This document shows, one piece after another, positions 22,914-31,952 of a stretch of DNA of 45,424 nucleotides. The notes beneath the pieces are model-generated. The model saw only the letters and a program-made list of their open reading frames with translations. It was not told the DNA's origin and searched no databases. Position 1 is the first letter of the stretch. Every line of letters starts with the position of its first letter. Both the position numbers and the translations under genes were made by a program. The DNA comes from VBCK01 sp035511515 (GTDB lineage Bacteria; Pseudomonadota; Gammaproteobacteria; Burkholderiales; Burkholderiaceae_F), in NCBI GenBank assembly GCA_035511515.1, contig DATKFG010000086.1, forward strand, positions 1-45,424. Direction: 5' to 3'.

Positions 22914-25310
22914 CTACCGCGGTGCCGCCAGCTTGCGCCAGGTCTCGACCACCGAGTCGGGGTTCAGCGAAATCGACTCGATTCCCTGCTCGACCAGCCA
23001 GTGCGCGAAGTCGACGTGGTCCGAGGGCCCCTGGCCGCAGATTCCGACATACTTGCCGTGGCGCCGGCATGCGGCTATGGCGCGCGATAGCATCGCTTTG
23101 ACGGCCGGATCGCGCTCGTCGAACCCGGCCGCCACCAGCCCCGAGTCGCGGTCGATTCCGAGCGTCAGCTGGGTCAGGTCGTTGGAGCCGATAGAAAATC
23201 CATCGAAGTATTCGAGGAACTCGTCGGCCAGCACGGCGTTGGACGGAATTTCGCACATCATGATCACGCGCAGCGCGCCGCTGCCGTCGGCCCCGGCACC
23301 GCTGCCGCGGCGCAGCCCGTGCGACTGGAGCAGCTCGATGATGCGGCGCGCCTCATCGAGCGTGCGGACGAACGGAACCATGATCTCGACGTTGGTCAGC
23401 CCCATCGTCTCGCGCACGCGCTTCAAGGCATTGCACTCGAGCTCGAAGCAGTCGGCAAAGTCCGGTGCAATGAAGCGCGCCGCCCCACGCAGCCCCAGCA
23501 TCGGGTTTTCCTCCTCGGGCTCGTAGCGACTGCCGCCGATCAGCTTGCGGTACTCGTTGCTCTTGAAATCGGACAGTCGAACGATCACGGGCTTGGGCCA
23601 GAAGGCCGCCGCGATGGTGGCGATCCCCTCGGCCAGTCGGAGCTCGAAGAACTGACGCGGGCTCGAATAGCCGTGGGCCAGGCCCTCGACCGCGCGTTTG
23701 AGCGCCTCGTCCAGATCCGGGTACTCCAGGATGGCTTTCGGATGCACCCCGATATGGTTGTTGATGATGAACTCCAGCCGCGCCAGGCCGACTCCCGCAT
23801 TGGGAATGGCCTGGAACTCGAAGGCGAGCTGGGGGTTGCCCACATTCATCGTGAGTTTGACCGGGAGCTTCGGCAACGCACCGCTCTCGATCGGTTCGAC
23901 CTGCACCTCGAGCCGGCCCTCGTACACATGCCCGGTATCGCCCTCGGCGCAGGAGACCGTGACTTCGACGCCGTCGGGCACCGCCGAGGTCGCGTTGCCG
24001 CAGCCGACCACGGCCGGAATGCCGAGCTCGCGCGCGATGATGGCTGCGTGACAGGTCCGTCCCCCGCGGTTGGTGACGATCGCCGCCGCGCGCTTCATCA
24101 CCGGCTCCCAGTTCGGATCGGTCATGTCGGTGACCAGCACGTCGCCGCGCCGCACCCGCTCCATCTGACTCGTGCCGGCGACCAGCCGGGCCGGTCCGAT
24201 CCCGACCTTCTGGCCGATGGCGCGCCCGCTGACCAGCACGCGCGAAGTCTGCTTCAGCCGATAGCGCAATTGCGCCTCGTTGGGGCCGCGCGACTTGACC
24301 GTCTCGGGCCGTGCCTGCAGCACATGCAGGCTGCCGTCCACGCCGTCCTTGCCCCATTCGATGTCCATCGGCCGCCCGTAGTGCTGCTCGATCCGCACGG
24401 CGATCCGCGCCAGCTCGATCACGTCCGCGTCGGTCAGCGAGAACTGGTGCCGCTGCACGTCGGGGACTGCAACCTGCCGAACCCGGTGGCCGCCGGCCCG
24501 CTGCGGATCGAACTCGAGCTTGACCAGCTTGGAGCCCAGGCTGCGTCGCACGATGGGGAACTTGCCGGCCGCCAGCATCGGCTTGTGAACATAGAACTCG
24601 TCCGGGTTGACGGCTCCCTGCACAACGGTCTCCCCCAGCCCGAAGCTGGACGTGATGAACACCACGTCGCGAAAGCCCGACTCGGTGTCGATCGTGAACA
24701 TCACGCCGGCGGCCCCCAAATCGCTGCGGACCATTTTCTGTATGCCGGCCGACAAGGCGACCTCGCCATGCGCGTAGCCGTGATGGACCCGGTATGCGAT
24801 CGCCCGGTCGTTGTAGAGCGAGGCGAATACCTTGCGCACGCTGCCCAGCACCGCGTCGATTCCGCTCACGTTCAGGAAGGTCTCCTGCTGGCCGGCAAAC
24901 GACGCCTCGGGCAGATCTTCGGCGGTGGCGCTGGACCGAACCGCCACTGAGATTTCACACGAAGAATATCCAGTAAGTGACTGATAATTATCGGCTATCT
25001 CAGATTCAAACCCTTCGGGAAACGAACCCGCCTCGATCCAGCCACGGATCTGCCGCCCCGCCTGCTCCAACGCGGCGACATCCTCCACATCCAGGTGCTG
25101 CAACCGCTGGGCGATCCGCTCGGTCAAGCCGTTGCGGCGAAGGAACTCGTCAAACGCCTGCGCCGTCGTCGCGAATCCATCGGGTACGCGAATTCCGCTG
25201 GCGCTGAGCTGGCTGAGCATCTCGCCCAGCGAAGCGTTCTTTCCTCCGACCCGTGCCACATCGCCGATTCGCAACTGGCTGAAAGGGATCACGTACTGCC
25301 CGGTGCTCAT
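22914..25310 (-). CDS. ppsA: Phosphoenolpyruvate synthase
   Basis: Makes phosphoenolpyruvate from pyruvate and ATP for gluconeogenesis. The 798-residue protein has the N-terminal ATP-binding domain (VGGKNASLGEMLSQL, then SVAVRSSATAEDLPEASFAGQQ), the swivelling phosphohistidine domain with GGRTCHAAIIARELGIPAVVG (phospho-His), and the PEP/pyruvate-binding barrel (NPMLGLRGAARF, then FSIGSNDLTQLTLG and YVGICGQGPSDH). It is divergent from its regulator gene ppsR at 25413. Regulation of activity by PpsR through threonine phosphorylation near the catalytic His is known for the family. Confidence 0.97.
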   Translation of the reverse strand: MSTGQYVIPFSQLRIGDVARVGGKNASLGEMLSQLSASGIRVPDGFATTAQAFDEFLRRNGLTERIAQRLQHLDVEDVAALEQAGRQIRGWIEAGSFPEGFESEIADNYQSLTGYSSCEISVAVRSSATAEDLPEASFAGQQETFLNVSGIDAVLGSVRKVFASLYNDRAIAYRVHHGYAHGEVALSAGIQKMVRSDLGAAGVMFTIDTESGFRDVVFITSSFGLGETVVQGAVNPDEFYVHKPMLAAGKFPIVRRSLGSKLVKLEFDPQRAGGHRVRQVAVPDVQRHQFSLTDADVIELARIAVRIEQHYGRPMDIEWGKDGVDGSLHVLQARPETVKSRGPNEAQLRYRLKQTSRVLVSGRAIGQKVGIGPARLVAGTSQMERVRRGDVLVTDMTDPNWEPVMKRAAAIVTNRGGRTCHAAIIARELGIPAVVGCGNATSAVPDGVEVTVSCAEGDTGHVYEGRLEVQVEPIESGALPKLPVKLTMNVGNPQLAFEFQAIPNAGVGLARLEFIINNHIGVHPKAILEYPDLDEALKRAVEGLAHGYSSPRQFFELRLAEGIATIAAAFWPKPVIVRLSDFKSNEYRKLIGGSRYEPEEENPMLGLRGAARFIAPDFADCFELECNALKRVRETMGLTNVEIMVPFVRTLDEARRIIELLQSHGLRRGSGAGADGSGALRVIMMCEIPSNAVLADEFLEYFDGFSIGSNDLTQLTLGIDRDSGLVAAGFDERDPAVKAMLSRAIAACRRHGKYVGICGQGPSDHVDFAHWLVEQGIESISLNPDSVVETWRKLAAPR

Positions 25311-25329
25311 AGGATCCGCTGCGCTGAGC

Positions 25330-25352
25330 GCAGGCTGCGTGTGCGAGCCTGC
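25330..25352. promoter_or_regulatory. Inverted repeat in the ppsA-ppsR intergenic region
   Basis: GCAGGCT-N9-AGCCTGC at 25330-25352; a direct repeat CTGCGTGTGC also overlaps it. It lies between the two divergent start codons, so an operator for one or both genes is possible. No regulator is identified. Confidence 0.3.
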
Positions 25353-25412
25353 GTGTGCCAGAATGGATCGATTCTACGGCCTTGCTGGTGCCCCGACGGT
25401 GAGCGCGGCAGC

Positions 25413-26297
25413 ATGAACGAGCCCGACACGACGAGCGATGCGCCCGAGACGCCCGCGTTGCTGGAGCGCGACGTCTTTTTCGTTTCGGACGGCACCGGGA
25501 TCACCGCCGAAACCCTCGGGCAGAGCGTGCTGGCGCAATTCGACCGCTTGCGCACGCGGGTGCACCGGATCTCGTTCGTCGACCATCCGGACAAGGCGCG
25601 CGATGCGGTGGCGCGCATCAACGACATCGCGGCTCGCCATGGAACGCGCCCGGTCGTTTTTTCCACGCTGGTCGATTCGAACATCAACGCGATCCTGCGC
25701 ACGGCCGCCGCGCTGATCCTGGATGTGTTCGAGACGTTCCTGGTGCCGCTGGAGCTCGAGCTGGGGTTGAAGTCGACCCACACCATCGGGCGTTTTCACA
25801 CGATGTCGGATTCGGAGAAGTACAAGAACCGGATCGAGGCGATCAACTTCGCGCTGTCCCACGACGACGGCCAGCTGGCGGCCGGACTGAATCAGGCCGA
25901 GGTCATCCTGGTCGGCGTATCGCGCAGCGGCAAGACGCCGACCACGCTGTACCTGGCGATGCAGTACGGCGTCAAAGCGGCCAACTACCCGCTGATTCCG
26001 GAAGACTTCGAGCGCGGCGAGCTGCCCAGCGCGCTGCCTGCGCACCGCGATCGGCTGTTCGGACTGACGATCGCCCCCGAGCGGCTGGCCGAGGTGCGGC
26101 GCGAGCGCCGCCCCAACAGCCGCTACGCGTCGCTGGAAAACTGCCTGTACGAGGTTTCCCAGGCCGAGCGGCTGATGCGGCGCGAGGGAATCCGCTGGCT
26201 GTCGTCGACGACCAAGTCGATCGAGGAGATCGCGGCCACGATCCTGCAGGAGTGGCTGCCCGAGCGCCGCAGCCACGGCGACTCGCCGCGCAGCTGA
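25413..26297 (+). CDS. ppsR: PEP synthase regulatory protein (kinase/pyrophosphorylase)
   Basis: Bifunctional enzyme of the DUF299 family that inactivates PEP synthase by ADP-dependent threonine phosphorylation and restores it by phosphate-dependent dephosphorylation. The 294-residue protein begins, after a short tail, with RDVFFVSDGTGITAETLGQS, and has the P-loop GVSRSGKTPTTLYLA at about residue 175, then YPLIPEDF. The ATG at 25413 is chosen because the conserved domain starts about 18 residues later. Divergent placement next to ppsA, its substrate, supports the call. Confidence 0.95.
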   Translation: MNEPDTTSDAPETPALLERDVFFVSDGTGITAETLGQSVLAQFDRLRTRVHRISFVDHPDKARDAVARINDIAARHGTRPVVFSTLVDSNINAILRTAAALILDVFETFLVPLELELGLKSTHTIGRFHTMSDSEKYKNRIEAINFALSHDDGQLAAGLNQAEVILVGVSRSGKTPTTLYLAMQYGVKAANYPLIPEDFERGELPSALPAHRDRLFGLTIAPERLAEVRRERRPNSRYASLENCLYEVSQAERLMRREGIRWLSSTTKSIEEIAATILQEWLPERRSHGDSPRS

Positions 26298-26310
26298 TGC
26301 GGGGCGCCGA

Positions 26311-27099
26311 TCATGCGCCCTCGGCAGTGCGGCGGCGGCGCTCGAACAGGCAAACCGCGGCGGCCGCGGCCACGTTCAACGACTCGATGTCGCGCGCGAG
26401 CGGTATCCTGACGCGGACCGCGCATTGCGCCAGCACGGCCGGCGACAGGCCCGCGCCTTCCGACCCGAGCGCCCATCCGACCGGTCGCGGCGGAATCGGG
26501 CAGGACCACAGCGAAGGGGCCTCGTGCGCGACGGCCCCGATCCACGTTCCATCGAGCGCTGCGCCGAGCGTCTCGGCGCCCACCGCTTCGGAGATCTTCA
26601 GCCGGAAGTGTGCGCCCATGGCGGCGCGCAGGCAGCGCGGCGACCATGCCGTGGCGGTGCCCGGTCCGCACAGCACGTGGGCCACCCCGGCGGCGGCAGC
26701 CGATCGGAGCACGGCGCCGACGTTGGACGGGTCCTGGATCGCGTCCAGGTAGACCAGGTCCTGGCGGTGCGCCAGCGGCGCCGGGGCTGCCTCGATCGGA
26801 ATCACCAACATCAGGCCGGCGCCGTGCTCGACCGGCGCAATGCGGTCGTACAGCGAGGCGGACAACTGGAAGCGCTCGGTCTGCGGCGGCAGCGCATCGA
26901 GCGCGGCCTCGACGGCCGGCCCACCGGCGCCGCGGCGCAGCAGCGCGGCGACGACCGGCCAACGCGACTGGCCGATCGCCTGCGCAAGGTGCAACCCTTC
27001 GGCCAGCGTCTGCCGCAACTCGCGAACCGCGCGCGGCGTGGTCGCCAGCCGCAGCCACCGTCGGAACAGCGGATTGGAATCCGACGCCAGTGTTTTCAA
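26311..27099 (-). CDS. TrmH/SpoU-family RNA 2'-O-methyltransferase
   Basis: A 262-residue SPOUT-fold methyltransferase. It has an N-terminal substrate-binding part (LASDSNPLFRRWLRLATTPRAV...) and the three SpoU motifs: YLDAIQDPSNVGAVLRSAAAAGV, WALGSEGAGLSP and VRIPLARDIESLNVAAAAAVCLFE. It most likely methylates rRNA; the exact position is unknown. The start is TTG at 27099, in a TTGA overlap with the rnhB stop. It is the last gene of the lpx/rnhB operon; ppsR converges on it with a 13-base gap. Confidence 0.9.
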   Translation of the reverse strand: MKTLASDSNPLFRRWLRLATTPRAVRELRQTLAEGLHLAQAIGQSRWPVVAALLRRGAGGPAVEAALDALPPQTERFQLSASLYDRIAPVEHGAGLMLVIPIEAAPAPLAHRQDLVYLDAIQDPSNVGAVLRSAAAAGVAHVLCGPGTATAWSPRCLRAAMGAHFRLKISEAVGAETLGAALDGTWIGAVAHEAPSLWSCPIPPRPVGWALGSEGAGLSPAVLAQCAVRVRIPLARDIESLNVAAAAAVCLFERRRRTAEGA

Positions 27100-27755
27100 T
27101 CGAACCCGGCCCCGTCATCGGACCACAGCGCCAGCTCGGGCCACAGCAGCAGGGACGGCAGCAGCGCGCGCACGGGCGCGAACGATCGGCGATGCACGGC
27201 GCACGGGCCCAGCTTTTTCAGTCTGGCCAGATGCTGCGGCGTGGCGTAGCCGAAGTGCCGGGCGAACCCGTAGTCCGGATAGTGCCCGTGAACGACACCC
27301 ATCAGCGCGTCGCGATGGGTCTTGGCCAGGATCGAGGCGGCCGAGATGGCCGGTTCGATCACATCGCCGCCGACGATGGCGCGGGCGGCGATCGAGATCC
27401 GCGGGAGCTGGTTGCCGTCGACCAGCACCAGATCGGCAGCCGGCTGCAGCGCTTCGATGGCGCGCCGCATCGCCAGCAGGCTGGCCTGCAGGATGTTCAG
27501 CGAATCGATCTCGGCGACGCTGGCCTCGCCCACCGCGAACGCCAGGGCCCTGCCGCGAATCTGGTCGGCCAGCTCGCGCCGCCGGGCTGCCGTCAGCTGC
27601 TTGGAGTCGCGCAATCCGTCGATCGGCCGGCGTGGATCCAGCACCACCGCGGCGGCCACGACGGGGCCGGCCAGCGGACCGCGGCCGGCCTCGTCGACGC
27701 CCGCAATGCGGGTGCAAGCCCTGGGGCCGCCGCGAGCCGATGCGTCGGCGCTCAT
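27096..27755 (-). CDS. rnhB: Ribonuclease HII
   Basis: Removes RNA from RNA-DNA hybrids and single ribonucleotides from DNA. The 219-residue protein has IAGVDEAGRGPLAGPVVAAAVVL (catalytic Asp-Glu), SILAKTHRDALM and the end GYATPQHLARLKKLGPCAVHRRSFAPV, all typical. The ATG at 27755 directly follows the lpxB stop (TAA-ATG), and the stop overlaps the methyltransferase start by 4 bases. Confidence 0.97.
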   Translation of the reverse strand: MSADASARGGPRACTRIAGVDEAGRGPLAGPVVAAAVVLDPRRPIDGLRDSKQLTAARRRELADQIRGRALAFAVGEASVAEIDSLNILQASLLAMRRAIEALQPAADLVLVDGNQLPRISIAARAIVGGDVIEPAISAASILAKTHRDALMGVVHGHYPDYGFARHFGYATPQHLARLKKLGPCAVHRRSFAPVRALLPSLLLWPELALWSDDGAGFD

Positions 27756-28919
27756 TTACGCGCTGCGCGGCCGGCGCGCCAGATCGAGCACGACATCGGC
27801 CACCAGAGACGGCGTATCGCGCCGCAGACTTTCGTGTATCGCCGCGAATCGCTCGGCCAGCCTGGCCTGCCCCGCGGTGTCCTCCAACTGCCGCATCAGC
27901 GCCGCCGCCAGCGCCGATTCGGTCGCCTCGTCCTGCAGCAGCTCCGGCACCAGCGCCTCGCCGGCCAGGATGTTGGGCAGGCCCACCCAGGGCACGTAGC
28001 CACCGATCCTCCGGATGATCCAGGCCGACAGGCGCGGCATCCGGTACGCGATCACCATCGGCCGCTTGAATAACGCCGCCTCCAGCGTGGCCGTGCCGCT
28101 GGTGACCAGAACCGCGTGAGCCGCCTCCAGGCAGTCGTGCGAGCGCCCTTCGACCAGCGAGGTGACCTCGGACAGCCGCGCGTAACGCGCGATCAGCGCC
28201 TCGATCCGCGGCCGCAGCGTTGCATCGGCGACCGGAACGACGAACCGGACCGGCCTGAGGTCGCCCGCCAGCCGGTTCGCCGCGGCGAAGAACACCGGGC
28301 CGATGAAGTCGATTTCCGCCTTGCGGCTGCCGGGCAGCACGGCGATCACGGTGGCGTTATCGCCAATGCCCAGGCGAGCCCGTGCCGCCTGCGGGTCGGG
28401 GCGCAGCGCGATCGCCTGCGCCAGCGGATGGCCGACATAGGTGGCCGCGACGCCAGCGCGCGCATACAGGCGCTGCTCGAACGGAAACACCAGCAGCACG
28501 TGCGAAGCGGCGCGCCGGATCCGCTCGATCCGCTCGCCGCGCCAGGCCCAGATCGAAGGGCTCACGTACTGAATGGTCGGCACTCCGGCGGCGCGCACGG
28601 CCCGCTCCAGCCCGAGGTTGAAGTCCGGTGAGTCCACGCCCACCAGAACGCGGCAGCCACTGCGCAGCACCCGTCGGGTCAGCGAGCGGCGCAGCCACAG
28701 CAGCCGGGGCAGCTCGCGCAGCACCTCGGCATAGCCGCGCACCGAAAGCTCGCGCACATGGTGCCACGGTTCGCATCCGGCTTCGATCATCCGGTCGCCC
28801 GCGATCCCCGCCACGCGCCAACCCGGCTCACGATCCCTTATTGCGCCGATCGCCGGCGCCGCCAGCAGATCGCCGGAAACCTCGCCGGCCACCATTACGA
28901 GCAAAGGCTGCGCCGCCAA
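27756..28919 (-). CDS. lpxB: Lipid-A-disaccharide synthase
   Basis: Glycosyltransferase (GT19) joining UDP-diacylglucosamine and lipid X to the lipid A disaccharide at the inner membrane. The 387-residue protein has VMVAGEVSGDLLAAPAIGAI, the SPSIWAWRGERIERIRR motif and VTSGTATLEAALFKRPMVIAYR, all family signatures. The start is TTG at 28919, preceded by GAGG; the ATG at 28895 would cut into the first beta strand. It follows lpxA by 13 bases. Confidence 0.96.
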   Translation of the reverse strand: MAAQPLLVMVAGEVSGDLLAAPAIGAIRDREPGWRVAGIAGDRMIEAGCEPWHHVRELSVRGYAEVLRELPRLLWLRRSLTRRVLRSGCRVLVGVDSPDFNLGLERAVRAAGVPTIQYVSPSIWAWRGERIERIRRAASHVLLVFPFEQRLYARAGVAATYVGHPLAQAIALRPDPQAARARLGIGDNATVIAVLPGSRKAEIDFIGPVFFAAANRLAGDLRPVRFVVPVADATLRPRIEALIARYARLSEVTSLVEGRSHDCLEAAHAVLVTSGTATLEAALFKRPMVIAYRMPRLSAWIIRRIGGYVPWVGLPNILAGEALVPELLQDEATESALAAALMRQLEDTAGQARLAERFAAIHESLRRDTPSLVADVVLDLARRPRSA

Positions 28920-28932
28920 GGCCTCGGAAAAA

Positions 28933-29721
28933 CTAACGAATGATGCCCCGCCCGGGGATGCCGAGGAATTCGTTCAGCTGCGTGAGCGCATCGGCAGCCG
29001 TCGAGCCCGGCTCGACCCAGGACTGGATCGCCTCGCGCGCCTGCGTCAGCGTCAGGCCCTCTCGGAACAGGGTCCGATAGGCACGCTTCAGCGCCGCGAT
29101 GGTCGCCTCGTCAAAGCCGCGCCGCTGCAGCCCCTCCACGTTGATGCTGAACGGCTGGGCGGGAATGCCGCGGCACAACACGAAGGGCGGAACATCCTGG
29201 ACCAGCGTCGAGCCGCCCCCGACCATCGAATGGGCTCCGATCCGGACATACTGATGCACGCCGACCATGCCCCCCAGCACCGCCCAGTGGCTGATATCGA
29301 CGTGACCGGCCAGCTGCACCAGGTTGGCGAGCACCGTATGGTCGCCGATCACGCAATCGTGCGCGATATGCACGTAGGACATGATCCAGTTGTCCGAGCC
29401 GACCCGCGTTACGCCTCCGCCCTGAACGGTCCCGGCGTTCAGCGAGGTGTACTCCCGGATCGTGTTGCCGTCGCCGATCCGCAGCTCGGTCGGCTCGCCC
29501 GCATATTTCTTGTCCTGCGGGATCTCACCCAGCGAGCAGAACGAGAAGATCCGGTTGTCGCGGCCGATCCGGGTGCGGCCGGTGATCACCACGTGCGAGT
29601 CGATCGTGGTGCCGGCCCCGATCACAACGTGGGGCCCGACCACGCTGAAAGGACCGATCTGCACGCCGTCGGCCACCTCGGCGCGGGAATCGATGATCGC
29701 GCTGGCGTGGATTCGTACCAT
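28933..29721 (-). CDS. lpxA: UDP-N-acetylglucosamine acyltransferase
   Basis: First step of lipid A synthesis: transfers 3-hydroxyacyl from ACP to UDP-GlcNAc. The 262-residue protein has the left-handed beta-helix made of hexapeptide repeats (VRIHASAIIDSRAEVADGVQ..., SYVHIAHDCVIGDHTVLAN with the catalytic His, then HQYVRIGAHSMVGGG) and the C-terminal helical part. The ATG at 29721 shares one base with the fabZ stop (TGATG), and this start gives the normal length. The open frame extending to 30246 is fabZ antiphase and not used. Confidence 0.96.
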   Translation of the reverse strand: MVRIHASAIIDSRAEVADGVQIGPFSVVGPHVVIGAGTTIDSHVVITGRTRIGRDNRIFSFCSLGEIPQDKKYAGEPTELRIGDGNTIREYTSLNAGTVQGGGVTRVGSDNWIMSYVHIAHDCVIGDHTVLANLVQLAGHVDISHWAVLGGMVGVHQYVRIGAHSMVGGGSTLVQDVPPFVLCRGIPAQPFSINVEGLQRRGFDEATIAALKRAYRTLFREGLTLTQAREAIQSWVEPGSTAADALTQLNEFLGIPGRGIIR

Positions 29722-30179
29722 CAGGCCGATCCCGCCGGCTTCGGCAGCGAGCGGTAGGCGCACATCAGATCGGCTTCGCAGGCGACCTGGCCCTGCACCA
29801 GCGCCTTGGCCTTGAAGAAAGCGATGCCGCGCAGCTCGCGGGCGAAATCGACCTCGAGCTGGAGCTGATCGCCGGGCTCCACGGGCCGCTTGAAGCGTGC
29901 CCGGTCGATCCCGGCGAAGTAGTAGATCTGGTCCTTTGGCCTGTCGTCGCCCAGTGTCACGATCGACAGGATCGCCGCGGCCTGCGCCAGGGCTTCCAGG
30001 ATCAGCACGCCGGGCATCACCGCATAGCCGGGAAAGTGGCCGGCGAACACGGGCTCGTTGATCGAGACGTTCTTCAGCGCAACGATGCGCCGGCCCGGCT
30101 CGATCTGCACCACCCGATCGACCATGATGATCGGGTAGCGATGCGGAAGGGTCCGCAGTATTTCCTGAATGTCCATCAT
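29721..30179 (-). CDS. fabZ: 3-hydroxyacyl-ACP dehydratase FabZ
   Basis: Dehydrates beta-hydroxyacyl-ACP in fatty acid elongation and competes with LpxA/LpxD for hydroxyacyl-ACP. The 152-residue hot-dog protein has LPHRYPIIMVDRVV (catalytic His), NEPVFAGHFPGYAVMPGVLILEALAQAAAIL (catalytic Glu), and the usual end. The ATGATG at 30179 overlaps the lpxD stop by 4 bases. It ends in TGATG with lpxA. Confidence 0.97.
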   Translation of the reverse strand: MMDIQEILRTLPHRYPIIMVDRVVQIEPGRRIVALKNVSINEPVFAGHFPGYAVMPGVLILEALAQAAAILSIVTLGDDRPKDQIYYFAGIDRARFKRPVEPGDQLQLEVDFARELRGIAFFKAKALVQGQVACEADLMCAYRSLPKPAGSA

Positions 30180-31261
30180 CGATCGGATTCCGACGGTTGG
30201 GCGCGAACGTTCGCCTCCAGGCGGCGGATCCGTTCGCGCAGTTCATCCAGATGCCGCAGCAATACCGCGTTGCGTTCCCACTCCCGATTGCGCATGAACG
30301 GATAGATGCCCGTGTAGAAGCCGGCCTGCCGAATGTCGCGCGTGATCGCCGTGGCCCCCGAGATGACCGAGTCGTCGGCGATCGTGATATGCCCCTGGAT
30401 CATCGAAGCGCCGCCGAGCTGGCAGCGGCGCCCGATGGTCGTGCTGCCTGCGATCCCGACGCATCCGGCAATGGCCGAATGGGCTCCGATGCGGCAGTTG
30501 TGGCCGATCTGGACCTGGTTGTCGATTTTCACGCCCTCTTCGATGATCGTGTCGCCGATCGCGCCGCGGTCGATCGTCGTGGCCGCGCCGACCTCGACGT
30601 CGTCGCCGATCAGCACGCCGCCGGTCTGCGGAATCTTGACCCACTGGCCCTGGAAGGGTGCAAATCCGAAGCCATCGGCGCCGATCACGCAACCCGAGTG
30701 CAGGATGCAGCGCGCTCCGATGCGGCAGCCATCGTAGATCCTCGCGCCCGCATGCAGCCGCGTGCCCTCCCCGATCCGCACCTGGCGGCCCACGTAGCAA
30801 CCGGCGCCGATCTGCGCGCCAGCGCCGATCACCGCGCCCTCATCGATCACGGCCAGCGGACCGATCGAACTGGAAGGGTCCACCCGGGCCGCCGGGTGGA
30901 CGACCGCGCCGGCCGCGGTCCCGGCCGAGGGGCTCGCCCTCGGCGCCAGCACCTGGGCCGCAAAGGCGAACCACGCGTAGGGGGCCTCGCATACGATCAG
31001 CACGCAGGAGGGCGAGCCAGCCGGCGCCAGGGCCTTGCGGTCCGCCTCCGACAGCACCAGCGCAGCGGCGCGCGTGGTGGCGGCGCTGCGCCGATAGCGC
31101 GGGTTGGCCAGGAAGCTCAGGTGGTCCGCGCCGGCCTGCTCCAGCGTCGCCACGGCCGACACGGTGCGCTGACCGTCTCCCTCGATGCGGGCGGCCAGCG
31201 CACCGCCGGCAAGGCGCAACACCTGCGCTGCCAGCTGGTCAACGCTCAAGGAGCCCGGCAT
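30176..31261 (-). CDS. lpxD: UDP-3-O-(3-hydroxyacyl)glucosamine N-acyltransferase
   Basis: Third step of lipid A synthesis. The 361-residue protein has an N-terminal uridine-binding domain (about 1-105) and a left-handed beta-helix of hexapeptide repeats (IGPLAVIDEGAVIGAGAQIGAG ... GADGFGFAP, then VQIGHNCRIGAHSAIAG with the catalytic His) and a C-terminal helix. It starts at ATG 31261 and overlaps fabZ by 4 bases. It is followed by the usual gene order of the lpx cluster. Confidence 0.97.
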   Translation of the reverse strand: MPGSLSVDQLAAQVLRLAGGALAARIEGDGQRTVSAVATLEQAGADHLSFLANPRYRRSAATTRAAALVLSEADRKALAPAGSPSCVLIVCEAPYAWFAFAAQVLAPRASPSAGTAAGAVVHPAARVDPSSSIGPLAVIDEGAVIGAGAQIGAGCYVGRQVRIGEGTRLHAGARIYDGCRIGARCILHSGCVIGADGFGFAPFQGQWVKIPQTGGVLIGDDVEVGAATTIDRGAIGDTIIEEGVKIDNQVQIGHNCRIGAHSAIAGCVGIAGSTTIGRRCQLGGASMIQGHITIADDSVISGATAITRDIRQAGFYTGIYPFMRNREWERNAVLLRHLDELRERIRRLEANVRAQPSESDR

Positions 31262-31331
31262 CGCGATCGGTCCGCCGGGCGGCTCGTGTCGTCGACCCGC
31301 TCAAGGCGCGGTCGAGAACGGATCCCCGGGA

Positions 31332-31856
31332 TCACTTGCCCGCATCGAGCGCACGCAGGACCTTGTCCGTAATGTCGATATGAGGCCCGACGTACAGCGC
31401 GTCCTGCAGTATCAGATCGAACTTCTCCTGCTCAGCCAGGGCCCGCACGATCCGCTGGGCGCGCTCCAGCAGATTCTGGAACTCCTCGTTCTTGCGCTGG
31501 TTCAGGTCCTCCTGGAATTCGCGCCGCCTGCGCTGGAACTCGCGGTCCATGTCCTGCAACTCGTGCTGGCGCTTGCTGCGCTCCGCGTCCGACAGAATGG
31601 GGCTGTCCTTGTCCAGCTTCTCCGCGGTGGCTTTCAGCTTGCTGTCCATCTCCTGCAGATCCTTGCCACGCTTGGCGAATTCCTGCGACAGCTTCTGCTC
31701 GGCCGCCTTGGCCGGCACCGAATCGCGCAGAATCCGCTCGGCGCTGACGTACCCGATCTTCAGCTCCTCCGCCACAGCCGCACGCCCGCAAAGCCCCAGC
31801 AGGACGGCCACGGCGATCGAGCCCAGTCTGACAGCCAAGGAAGAGGTGAATCGCAT
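31332..31856 (-). CDS. skp: OmpH/Skp family periplasmic chaperone
   Basis: Periplasmic chaperone that carries unfolded outer-membrane proteins to the BamA complex. The 174-residue protein has a signal peptide (RFTSSLAVRLGSIAVAVLLG, cleavage near AVAEE), then ELKIGYVSAERILRDS and a long charged coiled coil (about 45-150) with the FDLILQDALYVGPHIDITDKVL end. I chose the ATG at 31856, which has GAGG six bases upstream; a TTG at 31862 is two codons earlier. It lies directly behind bamA, as usual. Confidence 0.94.
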   Translation of the reverse strand: MRFTSSLAVRLGSIAVAVLLGLCGRAAVAEELKIGYVSAERILRDSVPAKAAEQKLSQEFAKRGKDLQEMDSKLKATAEKLDKDSPILSDAERSKRQHELQDMDREFQRRRREFQEDLNQRKNEEFQNLLERAQRIVRALAEQEKFDLILQDALYVGPHIDITDKVLRALDAGK

Positions 31857-31952
31857 CAGCAACCTCGAGCAGTTTCAACGGCGATTTTGCCATACACGAC
31901 CGGTTCCCGCGGGTCGCAAATCGGCTCGCGCAGCAGCTTTTGAAGGCCCGGG

